Source: Conidiobolus incongruus B7586 (taxonomy: Eukaryota > Entomophthoromycota > Entomophthoromycetes > Entomophthorales > Conidiobolaceae). From it: a stretch of DNA of 14,328 nt. The notes under the pieces are model-generated. The model did not search any database. It was not told the DNA's origin and saw only the letters and a program-made list of their open reading frames with translations. The stretch spans positions 1 through 14,328 of the forward strand of contig JNEM01013750.1 of NCBI GenBank assembly GCA_000697335.1, read 5' to 3'. The position numbers and the translations under genes are program-made. This document shows positions 1-9,754 of the stretch, piece by piece (position 1 is the first letter of the stretch; the number at the start of each line of letters is the position of its first letter).

Positions 1-728
1 TTATATTATAAGGTATTTATTTTATATTAATATCAATTTAGCTAGGTGTAATTTTTATTATTTAAATGTATTATTATAACTAATATTTTATTATTATAAT
101 TATTTTTTAATATAATATTAATACGTCTTAAATATATATTTCTCTCTCAATAATCGAGTAAATAATAATAAAAATTAATATTTTGAATTTTAATAAATTT
201 GATAAAAATTTTTTCTGATTTAAAATATAAAGAACTAGGAAATTAATAATAATTTTAAAAAGTTTGTAGCTGAGTTTTAATGATACTATAGTAAAAAATT
301 TTAATATTCATTATTTTGTTGAAATATAGACAAATATAATAATTACCTTATTTAAATATGTTTGATAAAAATTTAATAGTTATATATAGTATAAAGCTAT
401 CAATTCTTTTATTTATTTTGTTTATAACCTATTTTCTAAAAATAGAAATATACTTGAAAAAGTAAACTTAAAAAAATTGCCATTTTTTCTTTCTAAAGTC
501 ATATAATATTATTTCTGAAATAAATTGGAATTTCAATTATAAATCTGAAACTTAATATATAGCTAATTATGAAATTATTTTTTGGACTGGATAAAATTAA
601 TAGGGCTTTACCATTTAACCAATATATAAATTAGAAATGTTGCAAAATGAAAAAATTTCGAACTTTAAGTGGAAGATAAATTATTCAAGTCTTTAAAATT
701 ATAGTGGAATTGGATAACATTATTAAAA
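1..728. other. A+T-rich spacer downstream of hydrolase copy A
   Basis: No reading frame, RNA gene or repeat that I can support. It is the 3' flank of the minus-strand hydrolase copy A. The part from about 540 to 728 is slightly less A+T-rich than the rest, but no hydrolase or transposase motif appears in any frame I read. Confidence 0.6.
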
Positions 729-734
729 TTTATT
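729..734 (-). promoter_or_regulatory. Possible polyadenylation signal of copy A
   Basis: The hexamer AATAAA on the minus strand begins 6 nt after the copy A stop codon (740-742). The motif is the canonical poly(A) signal, but in such A+T-rich DNA it is expected often by chance, so only its placement supports it. Confidence 0.3.
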
Positions 735-739
735 GTATT

Positions 740-2293
740 TCACAAATATTTCAATATTCTGCCTATCAACTGAGAGTTCAAAGTAAACTGGCCATGTAAC
801 GTATTTATCATTGGTTCTATATGAATTTTATAGCTAGAATCATACTTCGATAAATAGCATACTGTGTTTTGGAAATGAACTAACTCATCCAACTCTCCCA
901 AAAATACGTAAGTTTCACCCTTAATTTTCTTTGAGTATGACGGAAGAAATATTATTTCATCCCTAATTATTATTAATCTAAAATCAATGTTAAAACAAAT
1001 TAGTCAAATTACCATTTGAAATGGCGATATAGAAATCGAGTTAAAGAGAATCCGAATCCTGTAAAATATCGATAGATTATTTGAGTAGGTGACAGGATTG
1101 GAGATACGCACAGATTGTAGATAAATCTCGGGTGGAATAAATTAAAGCTGATAGGATCGATGAAAATCATCGAGTTGACAAATTTTGGTCTTTCTCTAGC
1201 AACCATTGATAATACCATACTACCAATGGAATGACTAGACCAATTAGCTCTAGGTAATTCATTGGTCAGAAATATATGATCAAATAATTTCAAATAATCT
1301 TCTTTAGAATTTAATTGAGGGTTTAGATTTAAAGTAATAGAGTCAGACTCGATCAAAACAATAGTTCTGTAAGGATATTTTTTGATAATCTTATATATAA
1401 AAAATAGATAAGATGAAATTCCTAAATGATATCGATTAATAATTTAAAGTCATATATTATTTTAATTTACATATTACTGCTCCGTGGCAGAAAACTATGG
1501 GGTGCAAAGTACACTTCCTAGAATCGCCTAGTTTGATCCAGTACCCCAACCTTTTGATATCATCAAGACGGACATGTCGGAATTGATAATAATTTAGAAA
1601 TTTGGAACTTCCCAAGCGTAGCATTATTAAAGTCAGATAAATCGAGAGGGGTATAGGTCGAAATGGAATGTTTGAATGTGTAAAGTATGTGAAATTCTTT
1701 GGTAGTTTTTCATTTGAAGAATCGTGAATTGAATGAAATTTAGGATGAGTCGCTAAGTGATCGATTTGAGCCTGCTCTTCACTTATTAACTGTGAGTAGT
1801 AACAATTAGTAAGAATTAATGACAAAAATTCTTTCACTGTAGACTTTGTTATTTTATGAATTTGTGGCCATGTTTGAATATCCAATCTTAAATATTCGTG
1901 GATTAATTGAATCGGGTCATCCATAGAATAAAATGTGTCGTCAATGATGTCCTTAAAGTGAGGTTTGTTCAAAATTGAGTACTTTTTAATTCGCTCGCGA
2001 TTAATTTTAAAATTTTGATATCTTAAGAATGCATAAAAGGATAATTCCAAGATATTGACTATAATCAACCAATGTAATATACCTATAGTATATAATGTTG
2101 TAGCAGACTGTTGAAATTGATATAGTATTGCTGTAATTGCTGTGACGTTAATCATTGGTAGTAATCTATAAAATATAGTGATAATTTGAAAGGTAAATGA
2201 TGCTATTTCAGTAAAGAAGCTGGATACCATATCCATTAACATATTACTAGCACTAGCTTTAGAAAACTCATCTATTTCTTTTGGATTCTCCAT
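740..2293 (-). pseudogene. Alpha/beta-hydrolase copy A, near-intact with one stop at splice junction
   Basis: Membrane-anchored alpha/beta-hydrolase paralogue; substrate unknown. The exons I infer are 2293-1471, 1421-1013 and 962-740 (823, 409 and 223 nt, the same as copy C). The introns are 1470-1422 (49 nt, GTAAAT...TTTAG) and 1012-963 (50 nt, GTAATT...TTAG). The 484-codon product aligns to copy C without gaps and is about 50% identical over exon 2 by hand count. Two hydrophobic stretches (about 24-60 and 68-90) precede the hydrolase fold. Visible motifs are the oxyanion HGAVI at 270, the nucleophile elbow SHSIG (Ser339; the usual leading Gly is Ser), Asp436 in GELDELV and His467 in TLHGQF. 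Oddity: joining the exons makes codon 275 TGA, where copies B and C have Gly, because the last base of exon 1 is T instead of G. This would cut the protein off before the nucleophile. It could be a recent pseudogene, a sequencing error or a readthrough site. Confidence 0.75.
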
Positions 2294-2416
2294 TTTTTCC
2301 CATCATATTATTATCATTTAAATGAGTTATTTCTAATTTTTTCCTAACTGTATGAACAGACAAGTGGGAATTATAATGAATTAATGAAAATTAAATCATT
2401 GAATTTCAAATACAAG

Positions 2417-2424
2417 CTTTTATA
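2417..2424 (-). promoter_or_regulatory. Candidate TATA box of copy A
   Basis: TATAAAAG on the minus strand lies about 124 nt upstream of the copy A ATG. It is a full consensus TATA octamer and contains one of the few G bases in the region, but the A+T background makes chance matches common. Confidence 0.3.
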
Positions 2425-2429
2425 TCTTG

Positions 2430-3660
2430 AATAACTATAATTTTATTGATCCTTAAAAGTTTCCAAAATCATAATTTTTTATAATAATATCGATTGACTA
2501 ATTTTCACTTAAAATAACTGGGAAAATTCACCAATCAAAATTGATCAATTTTCTTTTATGTGACAACAGATTCAATTTCAAACTGTGTTAATTTTTATTC
2601 TCTTTTAGAAAATTTTGAAATGGCTGATTGATTTTAATGTGATAAAACAAATTTGAAATTGAATTTGCTTTCATATCTAATTGTGACGAAATCAATAACA
2701 GTTGATTCAAGATTTTTATTCAGAAATTACAAATTCTGAAAAATCTAATTGAATACAAATTTTTCAAAATATACATTCCAATAAGTATAATTTTAGTTTT
2801 ATTATTTAATAAGGATATTAAAGTATGAAATTTAAGATTCAAAAGTTTCTACCAAACTTACTTCAAAATAGGTGCAACTCTTTGATATATATATATATAT
2901 ATTTGTTATATTTTCTCAATTTTAATTTACAATAATTGATATAATTTAATTATTTAATTATAAATGAATTATATTTCTAAAAGATTAAAAATAGTAAGTT
3001 TCACAAATGTTTTCAATTGTATTAAAAATAATAAAATTCAGATTTTTTAAAACCAATAAAATCCATGTATCTGAAATAGATGGTAATTTCATAAAATTAT
3101 GATATATTGCATTTTAATACTGATAATAATAACAAAAATAAAATGAAAAATAATTTATAATTTCTTTGATATATTTTAATAATTAATGAGCTATATATAA
3201 ACTAAAATTAAAATATAACAAACAACACTTATATGATAGTAATGTTAACATAATTTTATAAATAGATAATATATGGTTTAAATACATACTAATTTGAATT
3301 TATATATTTGCTATGTATATATACTATATTGTTTTCAAAAAGATATAGTTAATAAAATTAATAGAATGTGAATATAAAACTTCAAATATATAATCAAATC
3401 TGGAATATCTTTGAATTATATTATTTTAGAAATTTTAAAGAAAATGGATTTAAATACAATAATACTCACTAATTTGAAATATAAATCAATTAAAATTTTC
3501 AAATTAGAGTAATAGGTAAATATAATGAGATTTTTTTAGAATATTATTTACATAGTTCAAATTGAAAAAAAATTGGATATTTGTTTAATTTTTTGGCTCT
3601 TTCTTGGCGTTTTAGCTGATATTTATAGTAAACATTATGTATTATATATATATCTATCCG
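2430..3660. other. A+T-rich spacer between copies A and B
   Basis: No gene recognised on either strand. It holds a (TA)n microsatellite at about 2885-2902, a 16-bp perfect palindrome at 2537-2552 and a short imperfect direct repeat (3273-3298 and 3444-3478). The open plus-strand frame at 3573-3755 overlaps the decayed third exon of copy B and is not credible as a gene. Confidence 0.6.
2885..2902. repeat. (TA)n microsatellite
   Basis: An uninterrupted run of alternating T and A about 18 nt long. It is a simple repeat with no other sign of function. Confidence 0.7.
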
Positions 3661-5207
3661 CAAGCACTTGGCTATTCTACTTACTAAATGTGAACTTAAA
3701 TCAAATTCATAATATGAAGCATATTCAATGGTTCAGCTTGAATTTTAAAGCTTGAGCTATATTTTTACTAATATTCAATAGTTTTTTTAATCTACTACTT
3801 TATCTAATTCTGACAAAAAGATTTGTGCTTTGCCTAAACATTTCAAAGCATCTTTAGGTGAAAATACGATCTGATCAGAAACCAAATTAGTTAACATGAA
3901 TTATAAATTTGACAACATTTCTGTTTACCATTTAAAATTTCTATAAATATATTTGCTAATAGAGAATTCAAATAATATAAAATATCTATAGGTTGAATTC
4001 ATTGGATAAGCCATTGGGCTTGAGCACATGTTATTAATAAAGCTAGGGTCAAAGAAATTGATATTGATAGGATCGATAAATATGATCGAGTTGATGTATT
4101 CGGGTCTATCACTGGCGGCCATAGCCATATTACACTGCCGAGGGAATATCTCGACCAATTTGGTTTTGGTAACACATATATTTTGAATACCTCATCAAAT
4201 AATCGCAAAAAATCAGATTTAAGTGTATTAGATTCGATATATTACTTGTAAAGAAATTCAATCGGATTCAATTAGGATTATGATTTTATTTCTTTTACAT
4301 TAAAAATGATAAACAGAAAAACAAGAATTCCTAAAATATTTTTATTTTATTTTATTTTGTTTTGTTTTATATTGGTAACAGTTTAATATCAACTTACCAA
4401 TAATAGAACCATGATAAAATAGCAATAGAGATAAGTTACACTTTCAGAATCTCCCAATCTGACCCAATATCCCATTTAGTGATATTTGAACCTACCTATA
4501 GAATAACAAAATTGATGAAATATTAGAAATGAGGTACTTCCCAAACTAAGAAATGTGAAATATATGTAAATTTTGATAGGCATATATTGAAAAGGGGCTT
4601 TAGAGTGTGTAAAAGCTGTGAAATTTTTGAGCAGCTTGTCATTTAGAGGATCCAAAAATTGACTGGATTTTAGGATGGTCGGCCAATGGATCGATTTGAG
4701 CTTTCTCTTCATCTGTTAGCTGGGCGTAGTAGCAATTAATCAGAGTAATTGGTAGAAATTCCTTAACTGTGGAATTTATTGTTTTCAACTACTAGACCAG
4801 ATTTGAGTATATCTCTACCGAAATGTCTTGAAGTGCTTCAATGGAACCCTTCAATGAACAATATATATCTTCGATGATATTCTTAAAGTAATATTTGGTC
4901 GAAATCGGATGTTTTCAAATCACGTAATAATTAATTTTATGGTTTATTATATCTTAAATAAGCATAGAATGATAATTCGAGGATACTCGCTAATAATATG
5001 AAGAGTGATGTATTTAAATTATAAAATTTAGAAGGAGATAATTGAAATTGAGATAATACTTTTACGATAGAAGTGTTAGTGATGAATAATATAAAATAAC
5101 AAAATTGAATGAGAAGTTTTAATAAAACATAATAATTCGGGTGAAAAAATTAAATAACTTATTAACTAATATACGATTGTTACACTTACTATAAAAGAAT
5201 TAGTCAT
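3661..5207 (-). pseudogene. Alpha/beta-hydrolase copy B, decayed pseudogene
   Basis: Relic of the same fungal alpha/beta-hydrolase as copies A and C. Exon 1 runs from about 5207 to 4398, exon 2 is 4330-3929 and exon 3 about 3876-3661. Intron 1 (4397-4331, 67 nt, GTAAGT...TTTTAG) sits at the same place, just after an HGSIIG oxyanion motif. The intron 2 donor is kept (ATG/GTAAAC), but no AG remains at the expected acceptor. Recognisable pieces include ELSFYAYLRY, NCYYAQL, FTHSKAPFQY, NWSRYSLGS (elbow His changed to Tyr), FIDPININFF, SELDKVV (catalytic Asp kept) and SYYEFDLSSHLVSRI, where the catalytic His is Tyr. At least four frame changes and many stops break it, and the normal stop after exon 3 is gone. 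It resembles copy A more than copy C (for example DRPEYINSIIFIDP against ERPKFVNSMIFIDP). The start is uncertain. A TATAAATA at 5444-5437 could be the old promoter. Confidence 0.8.
4339..4370. repeat. Pentanucleotide (TTTTA/TTTTG)n repeat in copy B intron 1
   Basis: Runs of TTTTA followed by TTTTG units fill much of the first intron of copy B and explain why this intron (67 nt) is longer than its counterparts (49 and 58 nt). Confidence 0.6.
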
Positions 5208-5449
5208 TTCTTATAGTTTCAATGTTTTTGTTTATAATAAATTAACTGAGTTGATAATTTTAATTAATATAAATCTTTAGGAATAGCAGTTGAGAAATAA
5301 ATGGTAGTGCGTTAATGAAGATTAATATATTAATATTTTGGATGATAAGTTTTGTGTATCAATTATAAATGAATACTTTGAATAAAAAAATTGAATATTA
5401 TCAATTATAAAAGCTATTCAATAGAGCATGCTGTTGTATTTATACATTA

Positions 5450-6515
5450 AATGATAAAGAAATAAATCATTAAAAACTAACCAATAAAAATGAATCAATT
5501 ATTTATATAATTAGTTTCAAAATCAAACTCAATTCTCACTTTTTCAAATTTTTATGAGTTTATGATTAAAGATTTACTGTTATAATATTAGATGATTTTT
5601 TAATGAATATAGCTTTAAAATGGAAATGATTCACCAAAAACAATTATTAGGAATTTTTGAATCATAAGTCAATGACTCAAAAATAGATCAACTAAAGGCT
5701 ATATATGTTTAAATAATTATTTTATTATTTATTATATATGATTAACATAAGTTAATTACTTTTTAATATATACTTTAATTTATTATTTTTAATAATGATT
5801 TTTATATATAATTACTCTGTATATTGGTTTAGATATATATGTTAATTGATTTCAATATAGTATTTATTCTAATTATTAAATATGAATAATAATATCAAAT
5901 TAAAAAAAAATAAATAAATTTATAATTCCAATATAGATTAGTTAATATATATTGTTGTTTTCCTAATTTTGTTTGTTTCTAAATAAGGAAGTAATGAACT
6001 AAAATAGCCAATTGCAATGAGTTAAAATGATCACTTTTTATAAATATTATGATATTATATTAACCAATCATATATAGTATCATAATATAAAATCTTTTAA
6101 TTTAAAAGATTTATTAAATTATATTTTGACTTCTAAAATATAATTAAAGTTATTAAAAGTTAGTAAATATCATTTTTTTATCTTATATGAATAATTTAAA
6201 ATTTTTTCAAAATTATTTTTTTTAATTTAATTATTTTGATAATTTAAGATAATTAGATAATTAAGTGGTGAGATTATTGATAAATTATTAATATTCACTA
6301 ATATACCTTAATAAGAATATTTAAGAAAAGATTGGTTGATATTATATTTAACTAGAATTTTATGATAAATTTATAATTTGAGCTTTATTAAATTAAATAA
6401 ATCATTTATCAATTAATAATATAAATATAAGATAAATTATAATATAATTTTGATAACCATAATAATATATTTTTATTTATAATTATTAAGGTAATTTTTA
6501 TTTTATATTTATAAA
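5450..6515. other. A+T-rich spacer between copy B and the transposon cluster
   Basis: No coding frame or known element recognised. It contains two adjacent strong hairpins (6044-6112), and one segment (5942-5976) that resembles, in inverted orientation, the DNA just outside the right end of mariner M1 (9323-9356). An older element may lie here, but I found no protein signal for it. Confidence 0.5.
6044..6112. repeat. Two adjacent inverted-repeat hairpins
   Basis: The first has 17-nt arms (6044-6060 and 6072-6088) that pair at all but one position around an 11-nt loop. The second, starting 2 nt later, is a palindrome (6090-6112) with 11-bp perfect arms around one central base. Together they make a 69-nt block of strong potential secondary structure in otherwise unstructured spacer. 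The function is unknown. Confidence 0.55.
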
Positions 6516-6542
6516 ATTTGGTTAAAAAATAATAATATTAAC
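6516..6542. repeat. Candidate left TIR of mariner M1
   Basis: It starts ATTTGGT and matches the reverse complement of 9295-9321 at about 18 of 27 positions. It lies about 55 nt beyond the transposase end, a normal distance for mariners. The match is weak for this base composition. Confidence 0.4.
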
Positions 6543-7021
6543 AAATTTTTCTATTTTCATTATTATCAATTTTTTATTAAATTATATTAATATTTTAATC
6601 TTTAAATATATAACAATTTTTATATTTTTAAATAAGTTCCCTTTTTTTAATTTGGTTATATATCCCTTTTTTATAGAAATCTTTTTTTATTATTTTAATA
6701 ATTTTTTAAAAATTCAACTTTATTTGTTTAAGTTTTTAAAATATTTAAAAAAAATAAAAATTATTAGATATAAAATTAAAAAAAATATATTAAATATGGT
6801 AATAGTTTAAATTAATTATAATTAAAAATATATAAGGTTTTAACTATTGTATATAGTTTTATATTATTATGATAGTAATATATTAATATAAGAGTTTGTT
6901 TATTATTTAAGTGTTTATTTAAAAAATACTCTAGTCTTTATTTTTTTAATATTTTATATAGTTTTTATATTTCTTCAAAATAATATTTTTTTATCTTTTG
7001 TCTTTTTTTAAATTTATAATA

Positions 7022-7244
7022 CACTGACCCACAAAAGTAAGTTATAAAATCAAAAATATATATATTTTAATTAATAACTAAAACAATTGTATATATTAGA
7101 TTACTTGAAACTATAATATATAATTAAGATATATTATTTAATAATAAATAAATATATTTAGATATATTTAGTAAACTATTAGCAAAAATATTAACCTTTA
7201 ATATTTAACCAAGGTGAGTCATAAATTTGTGGGTTTTTGAGATA
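7022..7244. repeat. Left IR/DR terminal repeat of the Tc1 element
   Basis: The outer end starts CACTGACC. The outer direct-repeat motif AAAGTAAGTTATAAAAT is at 7034-7050 and the inner one, AAGGTGAGTCATAAATT, at 7211-7227 (13 of 17 identical). The first and last about 50 bp match the right terminus well and the middle has diverged. Confidence 0.85.
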
Positions 7245-7371
7245 AAGGGATATATTTAACAATATATAACTATATCTTTTTTCTCTCTTTGCTATTATTT
7301 TATATAATATTTTATAGATATACTAAATTTTTTTTATTAGTATCATTATACTTAAATCCCTCTCTAAAAAA

Positions 7372-8364
7372 ATCCACTTGTATATTAATCAACTTTATAA
7401 AGAAGGTAAATCAACTCATGATATTGCTAGAATTACTAGTGTTAGCTAGTCTACTATAGCTAGGGTTGTTAAGAATAGTAATAAAGAAACATTTAAACCT
7501 AAACTTAAGTGTGTTAAGATTATAGATAAATATGATGAGAAGTATATCTGTAGGTTAGTTAATACAGGTAAGTGTGGTATTGCTGTAGAAATATAACAAG
7601 AACTATAAGACTATACAAGAATATTGGTTAACACTGATACTATTATATGTGTTTTATGTTGGTATAGATACCACTTACATCTCAAGAAAAAATGCCCCCA
7701 ACTAAAGAAATCCCACTATAAAGCTAGGTGGGAGTTTAAATGTTGCTATTAATGTTGAACTAAAACTAATTAGAGTAAGGTTATTTAGTTTGATGAAACA
7801 AAAATATACTTTAGTAGATCTGATAAAAAAACTAGATACTTCAGAAAAGATACAGAACTACTTTATAACCATTATGTTAATTTTACCTAAAAGTATAGTG
7901 GTGGGTCAATTATTATTTAGGGATGTATGTTGTTTTTAGGTGTAAGGTATCTTTGTAAAGTTAATAGGGGAATTAATACTGAGATGTACTAAAGTATTCT
8001 AAACAATGAATTGAAAAAAACCATTGAATAATATAGGTTAAACAAATCTAATATTATTTTCTAGTAAAATAATACCTCTTGTTATACTACAGCTTCTATT
8101 ACCAAATAGCTTAAAAATAACAAGATGATAGTTATGAAGTGGCTTCTTCAATCTCCTAATTTTAATCTAATTAAACACCTTTAGGATTAGTTAAAAAAAG
8201 CTATTAAAGCTTTCCCCCTAGCAAAAAATTTAGATTAACTTTGGGAATATGTTCAAGAAGTATAGAACAAGATTAACCCTTTTTAGTGTAAGAAGTTAGT
8301 TGATTCTATACCCTACAAACTTAAAGAAGTTAGAAAAGCTAAAGGTGGATACACTAGGTTTTAA
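7372..8364 (+). pseudogene. Tc1-family transposase relic (DD34E)
   Basis: Decayed Tc1 transposase, read in one frame from about 7372 to the terminal TAA at 8362-8364. The DNA-binding helix-turn-helix GKSTHDIARITSVS lies near 7408. Catalytic-domain landmarks are FDETKIYFS (first Asp, 7792-7794, kept), the counterpart of QDNAPCHTA at 8068 (NNTSCYTTA, second Asp now Asn) and QSPNFNLIKHL near 8152, the counterpart of SPDLNPIEHLW, where the Glu (8173-8175) is Lys. The second and third catalytic positions are 34 residues apart, as expected for Tc1. There are 19 internal stops (10 TAG, 8 TAA, 1 TGA) and no frameshift. Several TAG codons stand where Tc1 proteins have Trp (before FDETK, before GCM, in HLWD) and others where Gln is expected. 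No ATG was found at the start, so the N-terminus is uncertain. Confidence 0.9.
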
Positions 8365-8371
8365 TTTTTTT

Positions 8372-8593
8372 TATCACCAAAAACCTACAAATTTATAACT
8401 CACCTTAGGTAAAATTTAAGGGTTTATATTTTAACCAATTAATAGCTAAATATCATCATTTAATGATATATATAACTAATAAATATAATAGATTTTAATT
8501 ATTTAATTTAGGTTTATTTTATTAAATATTAATCAAGTTATTAGTAAAAATATAGGTGTTTTTGATTTTATAACTTACTTTTACAAGTCAGTG
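8372..8593. repeat. Right IR/DR terminal repeat of the Tc1 element
   Basis: Inverted copy of the left terminus. The outer direct-repeat motif at 8565-8581 is identical (17 of 17) to the left outer one. The inner motif at 8390-8406 matches the outer at 14 of 17. It ends GTCAGTG followed by TA. Confidence 0.85.
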
Positions 8594-9294
8594 TATAATA
8601 TATTTTTCTAAATTGATTATATCATTAATATTATTATTTTTATATATATATTTATTTTTGCTTAACTTTTAGCTTTTGTTTTTTAGTTACCTAATAATAT
8701 TTATAAACTATATTATTAAGTATTATCTATGTTTTATTAGTAGCAATAAAGTTTTTTAAAAAATCTAAGTCTTTTTTATAAATTTTATAAATAAGAAATA
8801 TATGTTAACTTATTTAACTTGTCAAATATTATTAGTTCATAAGGTATCTAATTTAATACTTTTTGAACTTTATTAATTTTTTTTGATTAATTTATTAACT
8901 AACTAAAACTTATATTTAATATCTTTGAAAATTCCTCTAAATTATAATTAGTATGAGTTTCTATAATATCTAATATTTTTATATTAGATATTTTTATTTA
9001 TTTACTTATATGTGGTTTATTTTTAATATAATAATTATGATTTTAAAAATATATATACTATTTTTAAAAATATTTAAAAATAATAATACTTTCACTATAT
9101 ACTTGGTTAATAATTCTATATAACTCAGATGGTTTATATACTTGATTAAAATAATATAATATAATATAATATTCTTTTAAAAGGCTATTATTAGGCTTTA
9201 GTGGTACCATTATAAAAAATTATATATTTAATGAATAAAATTAGATTTTATATTTAATTTATATTAATTTTAAAAATTTTAACTACTTTTTAAA

Positions 9295-9321
9295 GTTAGT
9301 TTTACATTAATTCCACCAAAT
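9295..9321. repeat. Candidate right TIR of mariner M1
   Basis: Its reverse complement starts ATTTGGTGGAATTAATG and matches 6516-6542 at about 18 of 27 positions. It lies about 85 nt upstream of the M1 transposase ATG. Confidence 0.4.
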
Positions 9322-9356
9322 TACAAATGTAATTAGGAAAACAATCAATATATTAA

Positions 9357-9658
9357 TGATTATTAAATATTATTTAAAATAAATTCAAATTTATTTTATT
9401 ATCATTAAAACTCAATTAGTTCATATTTTGATAACTTGACAAAAATATAATTTTCAATTTTAAAATTTACATCTTAAAACTAATTCATCTTAGAAATGAT
9501 AACTAGTTATTTGTTGATAGTCATTTATAGATAATAACCAAATAATTTGATTTTTTCTTCTCTAGTTAATATTCCAAATATTTTTCAATTTTGGTGTGTT
9601 TGAAAATCTTACCCAACTTTAAATCAACTTCATGTTAATAAATAGCAAATTCAATTTT
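9357..9658. other. A+T-rich spacer between mariners M1 and M2
   Basis: About 300 bp with no gene, repeat or RNA that I can support. Confidence 0.6.
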
Positions 9659-9660
9659 TA

Positions 9661-9690
9661 TTAGTGTAGAAATTAAGTAATGGCACAATT
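9661..9690. repeat. Left TIR of mariner M2
   Basis: TTAGTGTAGAAATTAAG followed by TAATGGCAC; it pairs with 10950-10979. The TA target duplication lies immediately outside. Confidence 0.85.
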
Positions 9691-9754
9691 TTAAAATTAA
9701 AATTAAACAAATAAATTAATAAATAATATATAAAAATTAATGAATAATATAAAA

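Larger units (their letters stand above)
7022..8593 (+). mobile_element. Tc1-type DNA transposon nested in mariner M1
   Basis: A 1572-bp element flanked by TA at 7020-7021 and 8594-8595, the target duplication typical of Tc1/mariner. Both ends begin CACTGAC and continue into AAAAGTAAGTTATAAAATCA. The termini are long (about 223 bp) and carry an outer and an inner direct-repeat motif, the IR/DR arrangement known from elements such as Sleeping Beauty. It holds one plus-strand transposase relic. It is younger than M1, which it interrupts, and it is visibly less A+T-rich. Confidence 0.92.
6595..9210 (-). pseudogene. Mariner M1 transposase relic (interrupted)
   Basis: A DDE/D transposase of the mariner family (DD34D), which normally cuts and pastes its own element. 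The N-terminal part, 9210-8596, shows the helix-turn-helix region (MVPLKPNNSLLKEYYIILYY, then NLEEFSKILNIS) and the linker INKVQKVLN-stop-IPYEL, the equivalent of WVPHEL. The C-terminal part, 7019-6595, shows YYHNNIKLYT (mariner HDNARPHT, Asp now Asn) and LPYLIYFF...ISNNFYFF (mariner LPHPPYSPDL.PSDYHFF). It ends with DFYKKGI, a typical mariner tail motif. The two catalytic positions stay 34 residues apart. More than 20 in-frame stops are present, but I find only one length change, an extra T in a T8 run near 6781. Almost every substitution is toward A or T. The frame is continuous across the Tc1 insertion site. Confidence 0.8.
6516..9321 (-). mobile_element. Mariner element M1, old and split by a Tc1 insertion
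   Basis: A decayed minus-strand mariner whose coding region begins at 9210, is interrupted by the Tc1 element at 7022-8593, and resumes at 7019, ending near 6595. The limits given rest on a weak terminal pair: 6516-6542 against the reverse complement of 9295-9321, both starting ATTTGGT and matching at about 18 of 27 positions. Removing the Tc1 and one TA leaves about 1.23 kb, the usual mariner size. No clear TA duplication is visible outside these ends, so the outer limits are uncertain even though the transposase identity is firm. Confidence 0.7.

Noticed and set aside
2537-2552. A 16-bp perfect palindrome, AAAATTGATCAATTTT.
   Set aside because: At this base composition a few perfect palindromes of this length are expected by chance in 14 kb, and nothing nearby suggests an operator.
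3573-3755. A 60-codon plus-strand reading frame.
   Set aside because: It lies antisense to the decayed third exon of copy B, whose minus-strand reading (FDLSSHLVSRIAKCL) aligns with copies A and C. It has no recognisable domain.
8965-8992. A hairpin with 12-bp perfect arms and a TTTT loop.
   Set aside because: It lies inside the coding region of mariner M1 and is explained by A+T-rich codons. Hairpins of this size are expected by chance here.
9151-9172. A run of ATAAT units that could be a microsatellite.
   Set aside because: It falls within the N-terminal coding part of M1 (reading EYYIILYYF), so it is eroded coding sequence and not an independent feature.
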